DNA from: Myxococcales bacterium
GTDB lineage: Bacteria > Myxococcota_A > Polyangia > DRWM01 > JAAZOP01
Length of the DNA stretch: 34,927 nucleotides
Reading direction: 5' to 3'
NCBI GenBank assembly: GCA_012797735.1
Contig: JAAZOP010000401.1
Location: 1 to 34,927 of the forward strand
The notes under the pieces were generated by a model. That model was given only the letters and a program-made list of their open reading frames with translations, ran no database searches and was not told where the DNA came from. Of the stretch, positions 1 to 9,246 are shown piece by piece. The stretch's first letter is position 1. Each line of letters opens with the position of its first letter. The position numbers and the translations under genes were made by a program.

Positions 1-177
1 AATCGATTCAGCATGTCCGTCCGTGACCTGCCCATAATACTACGGCTAGGTAACACGGCGACGAAACGCCTGTCAAGCGAATTTCCGCCGCTCGGCGCAA
101 CTCCGCGTCAGATCAGGGTCGGTTTGTCAGCGGCCTCGGACGGAGGCGCGACGGACGGCGCCGGCGGCCGCCGGGCC

Positions 178-2220
178 TCAGGGCGCCGTCGGTTGGCGCC
201 GCGCCGCAAACCACCACCGGTAGCCTTCCATCAGCCGGCGCTGGGCCGGCGGAGCGCGATGCGCGCAGGTCGCGTACTCCGGGTCGTTCTCACCCGCCCC
301 CCAGCGCACCTCGGGGCAGTCGTTGGGGTTGTACGCCGTCTCGAAGGCGCGCAGGCGGTCGACGAACGTCCCGAGCGTCAGGCGGCCGGCGGTGCCGTCG
401 CTCCGCCGCACCTCGATGCCCAGCTCGTCCCGCGCCCGCTGCCACTCGGCCTCCAGCTCCGCTCGCACATCGGCCGGAGTCCGCCCCGGCGGGATCCGGA
501 ACGCCCCCGCATTCTCCTCGACCTGGGCCGGGAAGCCGAGAATCTCGTCGGCCAGCGCCAGCAACCGCAGGTCGCGGCCGGGGCTCGAGTAGTCCTCCCA
601 CGGTCCCGACGTGGCGAAGATCTCCGGGCCGCTCGGGATCGGGATCACCGTCCAGCCGTTCCGTTCCATGAACTCGAAGGCGACCTGGACCGCCGTCTCC
701 CGCTCGGCGAGCATCTCCACCAGGAGCTGCAACCGGTCGCGATAGACCAGCAGCGGCTCGAGGGGCTCGGGGTTGAGGAGCTGCTCGACGCGCGCGTGCC
801 ACGCCTCGGCGTCGGCGAACTGGTATTGCTCGGTGGAATACTGGACGGCCGGCGGCGCCGCGGCCAGCGCGGCGTTGGCGGCGAAGCAGAATTCGCCGTC
901 GCGGTAGGCGAGCGGCCGGAAGGCCTTGAACCCGCCGCTGGTGGTCTTGACGGTGAAGAAGTAGTTCGTGCGCGCGTAGCGCTTGTGCGAGATCGACTGG
1001 TCCGGGTGGCCGTCGATCGCGTACAGCGTGCCGATGCGGTCGCGGCGGCCGGGAAGCCAGCGGGTGAGGATCAGCACATGGCCCCGGGGGTCGACGAAGA
1101 TCGTGCCGGGACGCAGCGCGGCGCGGGACAACGGCAACGGGTAGAAGTCGCTCACCTCGGCGTCCGCCAGCGACCGGGTCGTGCCGGAATGGACGAGCCG
1201 GGCGACCGTCTCGGCGAGGAAGCGGTTGAAGCGCAGCACCGGGTCGGCGACCTGGTCCCAGGCCGGGGTGAGGTTGGTCAGCACCTCGCCCGCGCACTCC
1301 GGCCCGAAGCCGGGGTCGCCGCGCTTGCAGACGTGCGCCGCGAACGGCAGGCGGTGCTTCCAGGCGAAGTATGCCCGCAGGAAGTACGGCGCGTCGCCGC
1401 AATCCGGCGCGAGTTCGGCGGGCACGGCCGCGGCGGGATCGTCCTCGCCCAGCCCGAGGTGTCCCCAGAGCAGGTTGCGGGTCGGGTCGCGCAGCGCCTT
1501 GTGCAGCGGGCGCCAGCCGGCCGTCATCCCGGGCTCGACGAGGAACAGGCGGGCGATCCAGGCCTGGTACAGGTCCTCCCAGCCACGGTCCCAGTTCCGC
1601 TCGATCGGCCAGATCCCGGTCGCCGGCACGGCGCGCGTCGTCTCGGCCGCGGCGGCGACCTCGAGCCGGACGCAGGCGTGTCGCGGGCGATCGCGCGAGG
1701 CGAGGCACAGCTCGAGCGTTCCGGCGGACGGAGCCGGCACCGTCGCGCTCCAGCCCCAGGGCGGTCCACCCCAGGCCTCGACCGGTCCGAGCCGCCGGCG
1801 TTCGCGACCCTCGTGGAGCAGCAGGTGCGGGTCGTCGAGGTCGCGCTCGGCGACGGCGATCACGCGCAGCGGCATTCCGGCCACCGGCCGCGCCGGGGAG
1901 AAGAAGACCCAGGCCGCGTCGTCCGCCGCCGCCAGGTCCACCTCGCAGATCGCGTGCGGAACGTGGGCCAGCGGTCCCTCGGCATCGCCGGGGTTGCCGT
2001 CCCACACGTCGAGCGGTCCGGCGTCGGGCTCTCCCGCGTCGAGCGTCCCGCCCGCCCCGCCGGAGGTCCCGTCGGGCGACCGGGCGCGCGCGCCGGGGGC
2101 GGGCTCCTCCCCGACGTCGGCGGGCGGAACCGCCGAGCGCTTTCCGCAGCCGGTCGCGGACGGCCCGGCGACCAGCGCCGCCAGGCCGACGAGCCACGCG
2201 CGTCTCGTTCCGCGGTCCAC
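178..2220 (-). CDS. Secreted/lipoprotein-like hypothetical protein (680 aa)
   Basis: Complete ORF with N-terminal signal and lipobox-like segment (WLVGLAALVAGPSATGCGKRS); divergent from the CAP-domain gene; overlapping frames are low-complexity GC artefacts. Confidence 0.75.
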   Translation of the reverse strand: MDRGTRRAWLVGLAALVAGPSATGCGKRSAVPPADVGEEPAPGARARSPDGTSGGAGGTLDAGEPDAGPLDVWDGNPGDAEGPLAHVPHAICEVDLAAADDAAWVFFSPARPVAGMPLRVIAVAERDLDDPHLLLHEGRERRRLGPVEAWGGPPWGWSATVPAPSAGTLELCLASRDRPRHACVRLEVAAAAETTRAVPATGIWPIERNWDRGWEDLYQAWIARLFLVEPGMTAGWRPLHKALRDPTRNLLWGHLGLGEDDPAAAVPAELAPDCGDAPYFLRAYFAWKHRLPFAAHVCKRGDPGFGPECAGEVLTNLTPAWDQVADPVLRFNRFLAETVARLVHSGTTRSLADAEVSDFYPLPLSRAALRPGTIFVDPRGHVLILTRWLPGRRDRIGTLYAIDGHPDQSISHKRYARTNYFFTVKTTSGGFKAFRPLAYRDGEFCFAANAALAAAPPAVQYSTEQYQFADAEAWHARVEQLLNPEPLEPLLVYRDRLQLLVEMLAERETAVQVAFEFMERNGWTVIPIPSGPEIFATSGPWEDYSSPGRDLRLLALADEILGFPAQVEENAGAFRIPPGRTPADVRAELEAEWQRARDELGIEVRRSDGTAGRLTLGTFVDRLRAFETAYNPNDCPEVRWGAGENDPEYATCAHRAPPAQRRLMEGYRWWFAARRQPTAP

Positions 2221-2372
2221 CCCGTTCCTCCCTCGCCGCGCCGCCCCGCGCCGCGCTGCCGGCTCGGACGAACGACGGGGAGATCTGATGCATCATCCAG
2301 GCGGACGCAAGCCTTGTCTCCGGCCGTCGACCGGTCCACGATGAGAAGTGCTCCGCAGACGGGGAGGGTGTC

Positions 2373-4307
2373 ATGCGTGGAATTCGGAAGCCGGGACGCG
2401 CGGGACGGGTCGCCTGGCTGGTACTGGCGGCAGAGGTGCTGGCGGCCGGGTGCGAAGAGCCGGAGATGGAGGTGGGTCGGGCCCGGCTGGCCCTGGGGGA
2501 GCCGCAGGACGGCTTCCCGGACTGGCAGGAGCGGGTGATCTTCGAATGGACGAACCGGGCGCGGTGCGACCCGGCGGCGGCGCTGGCGGGCTGCACGGTG
2601 TGCGCCGAGGCGGCGTGCTACTCGCCGGTCCCGCCGCTGGTCTGGAACCACAACCTGGCGCGGTCGGCGCGCTTCCACAGCGCGAACCTGGTGCTCAACA
2701 GCGCCGGCTTGCGGCACGACTCGCCGTGCACGCTCGTGCCGACCATCGCCACCGACTACGTGCCGGGGCCGTGCAGCGGCCTGGCGAGCTGCGCCTGCGT
2801 CGGCGGAACGCTCGCCTGCAGCCCGACCTGCACGACCTGGGACGCGCGTGTCCGGATGTTCGGGACCTCGCCGTCCGGCGAGAACATCGCCTACGGCTCG
2901 ACGAACCCCGACAGCATCTTCACCCTCTGGCTGTGGGAACCCGACTCGAACCCCGCCTGCGGCTGGCGCACCACGAACGGACACCGCGCGAACATCCTCG
3001 GCGGTTCGCGGGCGATCGGCGTGGGCCGCCAGGCGAACTACTTCACGCAGGACTTCGCCGGCACCGGCACCCCCTCCGGCGTGGTCAGCGGCGTCCACTA
3101 CCCGCAGACCGGAACCTCCATCCAGTTCTGGGCCAACTGGTACTCGACGGCGGCCCCGGCCTCCGCGGTGGTCAACATCGATGGGACCTGCACCCCGTTG
3201 GCCCGCGCCCGCGGCTCCGACACCAACGGCGCCTGGACCGCAACCGTCACGCTCGCCGCCGGCGCCTGTCACCGGTACTACTTCCGGTTCACGAGCGCGA
3301 GCGGCATCGACTACGACTATCCGACGACGGGATCGTTCGGCATCAACTGCGCCGACTGGGAGGCGACGCGACCCGCGACCTGCGGCTGCACCCCCGCCTG
3401 CGCCGGACGCGAGTGCGGGCCCGACGGCTGCGGCGGCTCCTGCGGCTCCTGCCCCGCCGGCTCGACCTGCAACGCCTCCGGCCTCTGCGTCTGCACCCCG
3501 AGCTGCGCCGGACGCGAGTGCGGACCCGACGGCTGCGGCGGCTCCTGCGGTTCCTGCCCCGCCGGCTTCGAATGCAATGCCGTCGGCGACTGCGTGCCGG
3601 CCGGGGCGGACGCCGACGCCGATGCCGATCTGGACGTCCTGACCGACACCGGCGCCGACGCCGATGCCGGCGGCGACGCCGACCTGGACGGCGCGACGGA
3701 CGCTGCCGCCGACGCCGATGCCGGCGGTGACGCCGACCTGGACGGCGCGACGGACATCGCCGCCGACAGCGTGCCGGGCGAGACCACCTGCGACCCGTCG
3801 GCGTGCAACGCCCACTGCCGGGACATCGGCGCGCCGGGAGGCGTGTGCAGGAGCGACGGCGAGTGCGACTGCATCGACGACGGCGACGTTGCCGGTGAGG
3901 GGTCCGGCGACGCCGCCGGCGACGGCGGCGCGGGCGACGACTCCGGGTCGGGGTGCTCCTGCGCCGTCCCGCCCGACGCCCGGGGCGGTTCCTGGGTGCT
4001 GCTCGGAGCGGCGGCGGCACTGCTCTTCCGGCGGCGGCGAGGCGGCAAGCGGATACCCGCGGGCGACCGCCGCCGCAGGGGGACGCCGGCTCGTACCCGT
4101 TCACGGCCTCCAGCACGGCTGGCCAGAGAACGGGTGGCGCGTCGGCGAGCGCCGCGCCCGAGCCGATGCGCGGGGGGTCCGGGGGGGACGCAGAGGCCGC
4201 GTCTGGGAAGCCGCCGAATTCCGGCAGATGTGCGGCCGGGCGGTCCCCCCCCGGGTGAACGGATACGCCGGCTCAGCCCCGGTAGAAGGTGCCCTTCGGC
4301 ACCGTGA
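2373..4307 (+). CDS. Secreted CAP/SCP-like domain protein with Cys-rich repeats, Asp/Ala/Gly linker, six-Cys module and MYXO-CTERM-like tail
   Basis: Signal peptide; CAP-like features (WNHNLARSARFHSANLV, GENIAYGS, GWRTTNGHRANIL); two CxPxCAGRECGPDGCGGSCGSCPAG repeats; DADAGGDADLDGATD repeats; CSC + hydrophobic segment + RRRR near the end. Confidence 0.85.
   Translation: MRGIRKPGRAGRVAWLVLAAEVLAAGCEEPEMEVGRARLALGEPQDGFPDWQERVIFEWTNRARCDPAAALAGCTVCAEAACYSPVPPLVWNHNLARSARFHSANLVLNSAGLRHDSPCTLVPTIATDYVPGPCSGLASCACVGGTLACSPTCTTWDARVRMFGTSPSGENIAYGSTNPDSIFTLWLWEPDSNPACGWRTTNGHRANILGGSRAIGVGRQANYFTQDFAGTGTPSGVVSGVHYPQTGTSIQFWANWYSTAAPASAVVNIDGTCTPLARARGSDTNGAWTATVTLAAGACHRYYFRFTSASGIDYDYPTTGSFGINCADWEATRPATCGCTPACAGRECGPDGCGGSCGSCPAGSTCNASGLCVCTPSCAGRECGPDGCGGSCGSCPAGFECNAVGDCVPAGADADADADLDVLTDTGADADAGGDADLDGATDAAADADAGGDADLDGATDIAADSVPGETTCDPSACNAHCRDIGAPGGVCRSDGECDCIDDGDVAGEGSGDAAGDGGAGDDSGSGCSCAVPPDARGGSWVLLGAAAALLFRRRRGGKRIPAGDRRRRGTPARTRSRPPARLARERVARRRAPRPSRCAGGPGGTQRPRLGSRRIPADVRPGGPPPGERIRRLSPGRRCPSAP
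3393..3600 (+). repeat. Two tandem Cys-rich repeats (C-T-P-x-C-A-G-R-E-C-G-P-D-G-C-G-G-S-C-G-S-C-P-A-G) within the CAP-like protein
   Basis: Near-identical repeats read directly from the translation. Confidence 0.85.
3655..3765 (+). repeat. Asp/Ala/Gly-rich coding tandem repeat, ~54 bp (18 aa) period
   Basis: DADAGGDADLDGATDAAA / DADAGGDADLDGATDIAA repeated in protein and DNA. Confidence 0.75.
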
Positions 4308-4734
4308 CGGTGGGATCGATCAGCAGCTCGCCGTCCTGGATCAGCACCTCGAACCAGGTCAGGTCGCGGTCCGCGGGACCGCCAGTGACGGTGCCGTCCC
4401 GGGCGAAGGTACTCCCGTGGCAACCGCAGGCGAAGCTGCCGTCCTCGAGCGGTTCGACAGGGCAGCCGGAGTGGGGGCATTCGCCGGAGATCGCGGCGTA
4501 GCCCTCTTCCCAGTGGATGACGTAGACGTGGGTCGTCTGGACGCGGTACGGCCGGGTGAAGATCGGGAACTCGCCCGGGGTTCCGGCGGCGAACAGGCTG
4601 GGGGGGATCTTGGCGCCGCAGCCCGCGCCGGCCCATGGGCAGAGCGCCGCGCCGGCAGCGACGGCTGCGGCCTTGAGGAACTGCCTGCGATCGGGCTGCA
4701 TCGACTCCTGGTCGCCATCGTCGCGTTCTGCCAT
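4273..4734 (-). CDS. Rieske [2Fe-2S] protein with Tat-like signal
   Basis: MAERDDGDQESMQPDRRQFLKAAAVAAGAALCPWAGAGC...; CPHSGC and CGCHGSTF Rieske ligand motifs; start at the ATG at 4734 rather than the long ORF start. Confidence 0.9.
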   Translation of the reverse strand: MAERDDGDQESMQPDRRQFLKAAAVAAGAALCPWAGAGCGAKIPPSLFAAGTPGEFPIFTRPYRVQTTHVYVIHWEEGYAAISGECPHSGCPVEPLEDGSFACGCHGSTFARDGTVTGGPADRDLTWFEVLIQDGELLIDPTVTVPKGTFYRG

Positions 4735-4905
4735 CTTGCCTCCCTTCCTCCGGAGCCTCGGCCGGTGGTGGGCCGATCTAACCGTCGTTCGGCCGGCCGG
4801 GCAAGCCCTTCGATTCTCCCGCCGCTTCCCACCTCTCCCATGTTGTCTGGCGGCCGCTTGGGAAATGAGAGAAGGGACGAAGGGGGGACGAAGGGGGCAT
4901 TTCGC

Positions 4906-4934
4906 TTGACAAGCCGGCGGCCGGAGGCTAGAGA
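4906..4934 (+). promoter_or_regulatory. Sigma70-like promoter upstream of rho (TTGACA-17 bp-TAGAGA)
   Basis: Exact TTGACA at 4906-4911, 17-bp spacer, TAGAGA at 4929-4934; ~190 nt leader before rho. Confidence 0.55.
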
Positions 4935-5130
4935 AAGGTCCGCCCGGCCGAGATCGCTCGCCGTTCGGATGGGAGAGAAGGAAGCCGGCGGGCGTCCGTA
5001 GCCCCTCGCCGAGAGCCGTTTCGGGGGTCCCTGGGCGAGGACAGGGAACAGGAACTTGCGTTCCCCGCACAAGACGAGCGGGGCCAGCCGACTTCGGTCC
5101 CACCACGCCGGACACGTCAAGGAGAGTCGA

Positions 5131-6384
5131 ATGCACCTGAAGGAACTGAAGGCGAAGCCCATCGAGGAACTCACGGCGATGGCCAAGGAGTTCAAGGTCG
5201 AGAACGCGGCGGGGATGCGGAAGCAGGAGTTGATCTTCGCGCTGTTGCAGGCGCAGGCCTCGCAGAACGGCGCGGTGTTCGGCGAGGGGGTGCTGGAGAT
5301 CCTGCCGGACGGCTTCGGTTTCCTGCGCGCGCCGGACTACAACTACCTGCCGGGCCCGGACGACATCTACGTCTCGCCCTCGCAGATCCGTCGCTTCAGC
5401 CTGCGCACCGGCGACACGGTGACCGGGCAGATCCGGCCGCCGAAGGACGGCGAGCGGTACTTCGCGCTGCTCAAGGTGGAGACGATCAACCACGAGCCGC
5501 CGGAGGTGGCGAAGGACAAGATCCTGTTCGACAACCTCGTGCCGCTCTACCCCGACCAGAAGTTCAACCTCGAGCACGAGCCGAAGAACTTCTCGACGCG
5601 GATCATCGATCTGCTGGTGCCGATCGGTTTCGGCCAGCGCTGCCTGATCGTCTCCCCGCCGCGCGCGGGCAAGACGGTGCTGCTGCAGGTGATTGCGAAC
5701 GCGATCACCGCGAACCACCCGGACGTCGACCTCCACGTGCTGCTGATCGACGAGCGGCCCGAGGAGGTGACCGACATGCAGCGTTCGGTGAAGGGCGAGG
5801 TGATCAGCTCGACCTTCGACGAACCGGCGCAGCGCCACGTGCAGGTGGCCGAGATGGTGATCGAGAAGGCCAAGCGGCTGGTCGAGCACCGGCGCAACGT
5901 GGTGATCCTGCTCGATTCGATCACCCGCCTCGCCCGCGCCTACAACACCGTCGTCCCGCCGTCCGGCAAGATCCTGTCGGGCGGCGTCGATTCGAACGCC
6001 CTGCACAAGCCGAAGCGCTTCTTCGGCGCCGCGCGCAACATCGAGGGCGGCGGCTCGCTCACGATCATCGCCACCGCCCTCGTCGACACCGGCAGCCGGA
6101 TGGACGAGGTGATCTTCGAGGAGTTCAAGGGGACCGGCAACAGCGAGATCCACCTCGACCGCAAGCTGATGGAGAAGCGCGTCTTCCCGTGCCTCGACAT
6201 CAACCGCTCCTCCACCCGCAAGGAGGAGTTGCTGCTCGACGACTACGTGCTCCAGCGCGTCTGGCTCCTCCGCCAGCTCCTCCACCCCCTCAACGTCATC
6301 GATTCGATGGAGTTCCTGCTCGACAAGATCTCCCGCACCAAGACGAACAAGGAGTTCCTCGAGTCGATGGGGGTCGAGCACTGA
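5131..6384 (+). CDS. rho: Transcription termination factor Rho
   Basis: [21 protein letters not shown]...; [21 protein letters not shown] Walker [31 protein letters not shown]. Confidence 0.97.
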   Translation: MHLKELKAKPIEELTAMAKEFKVENAAGMRKQELIFALLQAQASQNGAVFGEGVLEILPDGFGFLRAPDYNYLPGPDDIYVSPSQIRRFSLRTGDTVTGQIRPPKDGERYFALLKVETINHEPPEVAKDKILFDNLVPLYPDQKFNLEHEPKNFSTRIIDLLVPIGFGQRCLIVSPPRAGKTVLLQVIANAITANHPDVDLHVLLIDERPEEVTDMQRSVKGEVISSTFDEPAQRHVQVAEMVIEKAKRLVEHRRNVVILLDSITRLARAYNTVVPPSGKILSGGVDSNALHKPKRFFGAARNIEGGGSLTIIATALVDTGSRMDEVIFEEFKGTGNSEIHLDRKLMEKRVFPCLDINRSSTRKEELLLDDYVLQRVWLLRQLLHPLNVIDSMEFLLDKISRTKTNKEFLESMGVEH

Positions 6385-6436
6385 CTTGACGGCGGGCCCA
6401 CAAGGGCCTACGGATTCGCCTCGCAGGAGAAGAACC

Positions 6437-6679
6437 ATGAAGCCCGGCATCCATCCCAAGTACGAGATCATCAAGGTGGTCTGCGCCTGCGGCAACCAGT
6501 TCGAGACCCGCTCGACCAAGGGCGGCGACACCCTGACCGTGGACATCTGCTCGGCCTGCCACCCGTTCTACACGGGCAAGCAGAAGCTGCTGGATGCCGC
6601 GGGCCGCATCGAACGGTTCCGCCGGAAGTACGCCGACAAGGGGCCGAAGGCCGCCAAGCCGGCCGAGGCCAAGGAGTAG
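6437..6679 (+). CDS. rpmE: 50S ribosomal protein L31 (zinc-type, CxC...CxxC)
   Basis: [50 protein letters not shown]. Confidence 0.97.
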   Translation: MKPGIHPKYEIIKVVCACGNQFETRSTKGGDTLTVDICSACHPFYTGKQKLLDAAGRIERFRRKYADKGPKAAKPAEAKE

Positions 6680-6716
6680 GGTCGCCATCGCCTCCCCCGC
6701 GCCTGGTCTTCCCGTC

Positions 6717-7799
6717 ATGGACAACCCCGAGCTCCAGTGCCTCGCGGTCGGCGGCCAGGCGGTGATCGAAGGGGTGATGATGCGCGGCCCGTCCTGTCTC
6801 GCGGTCGCCGTCCGCAACCCCAAGGGCCAGATCGTGGTCCGCGACCAGCCGTGGCGCTCGATCTGGGAACGCCTGCGCTTCCTCCGCTGGCCGTTCCTGC
6901 GCGGGGTGGTGATCCTGGTCGAGTCGCTGGCGAACGGCATGCGCGCGCTGGCGTACTCGGCCGACATCGCCGCCCAGGGTCTGCCGGCCGAGGACGGCCG
7001 GCCGGCGCCGGCCGAGAACGGCTCGTCCGGTCCCTCGATGTGGCTCGTGCTGATCCCGACGCTAATCTTCGCCCTGCTGGTCTTCAAGGGCGTCCCGCAC
7101 GTCGTCGCCCTGGGCCTCGACGCCTGGGCCGGCGGCCGCGGCACCGCCGGCTGGCTGTTCCACGTCCTCGACGGCGCGGTCAAGCTCCTGCTCTTCATCG
7201 GTTACATCCTCCTCATCTCGCGGATGAAGGACGTGCGCCGCGTGTTCGCCTACCACGGGGCGGAACACAAGGCGATCGCCACGCACGAGGCGGGCGAGGC
7301 GCTGACCGTCGCCAACGCCCGCCGCCACTCGCGCTTCCACCCCCGCTGCGGCACCGCCTTCCTGCTCTACGTGATCGTGATCGGCGTGCTGCTCTACATG
7401 GCCTTGCTGCCCTGGATCCCGCCGCTCGCCGCCGCCGGCTGGCTCCACCAGTCCCTGCTGATCCTGCTCAAGATCGCGCTCCTCTTCCCGATCGCCGGGC
7501 TCTCCTACGAGGTGATCCGGCTGGCCGGAAAGTTCGGCCGCAACCCCGTCGTCCGCCTGCTCATCGCCCCCGGACTGGCGCTGCAGCGTCTCGTGACCCG
7601 CGAGCCGACCGACGACCAGCTCGAGGTGGCCCTGGCCTCGATCGCCACCGCGCTCGCCCGCGAGGAGGCCGCCCGGCGCGCCAAGGCCGGTGAGGACCTC
7701 GCCGTGCCCCCGGAGCGGGAACAGGTGTTCGCCGACTACGCCGCCTTCCGCGCGGGCCTGGAAACCTGGTATCCGGGAACCGCCCCGGAATCGGCCTAG
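6717..7799 (+). CDS. DUF1385 / YqhQ-like membrane protein
   Basis: GGQAVIEGVMMRGP...; YHGAEHKAIATHEAG; HPRCGTAFLL; located between rpmE and prfA as commonly seen. Confidence 0.93.
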   Translation: MDNPELQCLAVGGQAVIEGVMMRGPSCLAVAVRNPKGQIVVRDQPWRSIWERLRFLRWPFLRGVVILVESLANGMRALAYSADIAAQGLPAEDGRPAPAENGSSGPSMWLVLIPTLIFALLVFKGVPHVVALGLDAWAGGRGTAGWLFHVLDGAVKLLLFIGYILLISRMKDVRRVFAYHGAEHKAIATHEAGEALTVANARRHSRFHPRCGTAFLLYVIVIGVLLYMALLPWIPPLAAAGWLHQSLLILLKIALLFPIAGLSYEVIRLAGKFGRNPVVRLLIAPGLALQRLVTREPTDDQLEVALASIATALAREEAARRAKAGEDLAVPPEREQVFADYAAFRAGLETWYPGTAPESA

Positions 7800-7814
7800 G
7801 GGGAGGCCGCGCCG

Positions 7815-8894
7815 ATGGACGACAAGGTCCGCGCCCGACTCGACGGCCTCGATCGACGCTTCGACGAGATCGAACGCTCGTTCCTCGACGAGCAGGTGCT
7901 GTCCGACCCGAAACGGGTGCAGGAGCTGAACAAGGAGCGCACCGAAATCGGCGAGGTCGTCGAGACCTTCCGGCGCTACCGCAAGACCGAGGCCGACCTC
8001 GCCGACAACCGCGCCCTGCTCGACGACCCCGATCCCGAGATGCGCAAGCTGGCCCGGGACGAGGTGGCGCGGCTGGAGGCCGAGCTGGCCGCCCTGGACG
8101 AACGCCTGCGCGTGCTGCTCACCCCCAAGGACCCGCTCGACGGCAAGAACATCCTCCTCGAGATCCGCTCCGGCACGGGCGGCGAGGAGGCCGCGCTGTT
8201 CGCCGCCGAGCTGTTGCGGATGTACTCGCGCTACGCCGAAAGCAAGGGCTGGAAGGTCGAGCCGATGAGCTTGTCGTCGTCGTCCGGCGGCGGCATCAAG
8301 GAGGCGATCGTCTCGATCTCCGGCAAGGACGTCTACTCGCACCTCCGCTTCGAAAGCGGCGTCCATCGCGTGCAGCGCGTGCCCGTCACCGAGGCCCAGG
8401 GCCGGATCCACACCTCCGCCGCCACGGTCGCCGTCCTGCCCGAGGCCGACGAGGTCGATATCAAGATCGACGAGAAGGATCTCGAGATCCACGTCGCCGC
8501 CGCCGGCGGACCCGGAGGCCAGGGCGTCAACACCACCAACTCCGCCGTCCGCCTGCTCCACAAGCCCTCCGGCATCATGGTCCACTGCATGGACGAGCGG
8601 TCGCAGATCAAGAACCGCGCCAAGGCGATGAAGATCCTCCGCTCCCGCCTGATGGAGGCGGAACTCGAGAAGCAACAGGCCGAGCGCACCGCGGAGCGCC
8701 GCGCGATGATCCGCTCCGGCGATCGCTCGGAGAAGATCCGCACCTACAACTTCCCCCAGGACCGCATCACCGACCATCGCCTCGAGCGGAACTTCCACAA
8801 CCTGCCGGCGTTCATGGACGGGGAGATCGACGAGCTGGTCCAGCAGCTCCGCCTCCAGCACCAGGCGCAGCTGCTGGAGGGGAAGAAGGCGTAG
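7815..8894 (+). CDS. prfA: Peptide chain release factor 1
   Basis: RVQRVPVTEAQGRIHTSAATVAVLPE; GGPGGQGVNTTNSAVRL (GGQ motif). Confidence 0.96.
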   Translation: MDDKVRARLDGLDRRFDEIERSFLDEQVLSDPKRVQELNKERTEIGEVVETFRRYRKTEADLADNRALLDDPDPEMRKLARDEVARLEAELAALDERLRVLLTPKDPLDGKNILLEIRSGTGGEEAALFAAELLRMYSRYAESKGWKVEPMSLSSSSGGGIKEAIVSISGKDVYSHLRFESGVHRVQRVPVTEAQGRIHTSAATVAVLPEADEVDIKIDEKDLEIHVAAAGGPGGQGVNTTNSAVRLLHKPSGIMVHCMDERSQIKNRAKAMKILRSRLMEAELEKQQAERTAERRAMIRSGDRSEKIRTYNFPQDRITDHRLERNFHNLPAFMDGEIDELVQQLRLQHQAQLLEGKKA

Positions 8895-8929
8895 GCCGCA
8901 CCCGCGCGGCCCGTCGGGGAGGCGGACCG

Positions 8930-9235
8930 TTGCGCGAGCCGGTCGTCCGGGGGGCGCGGATCGAGGCCGACGGCACCGTCGTGATCGAGGGGGAGGACGA
9001 CTTCTGCATCGAGAACGCGAGCCGCCGGGTGCACGGCCGCCTGATCGCCGGCCTGCTCGACGGGTCGCTCGAAGGACCCGCCGTGGAACGCGCCGTCGAA
9101 CGGCTGGCGCGGTTCCTCGCCACCGCCGACTTCCGCGCCCTGCGGGACGGCGACCCCGACCTCCGCGGCCCGCTCGCCCGCCCGGTGCGGCTGGTGGAGG
9201 ACGACTCCGGGCGCGTCGTGCCGACCAAGCTCTGA
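8930..9235 (+). CDS. Hypothetical protein (101 aa)
   Basis: Coding-like composition; follows prfA on the same strand; no family recognised; possibly non-ATG start. Confidence 0.5.
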   Translation: MREPVVRGARIEADGTVVIEGEDDFCIENASRRVHGRLIAGLLDGSLEGPAVERAVERLARFLATADFRALRDGDPDLRGPLARPVRLVEDDSGRVVPTKL

Positions 9236-9246
9236 CTCTGGGTTCG

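Noticed and set aside
13-2538. 841-aa ORF at the left edge
   Set aside because: Antisense to the lipoprotein gene 178-2220; composition is Arg/Gly/Ala shadow-like with no domain or signal recognised.
3600-3770. Possible CRISPR-like or intergenic tandem repeat
   Set aside because: In-frame Asp/Ala/Gly coding repeat; no repeat-spacer structure.
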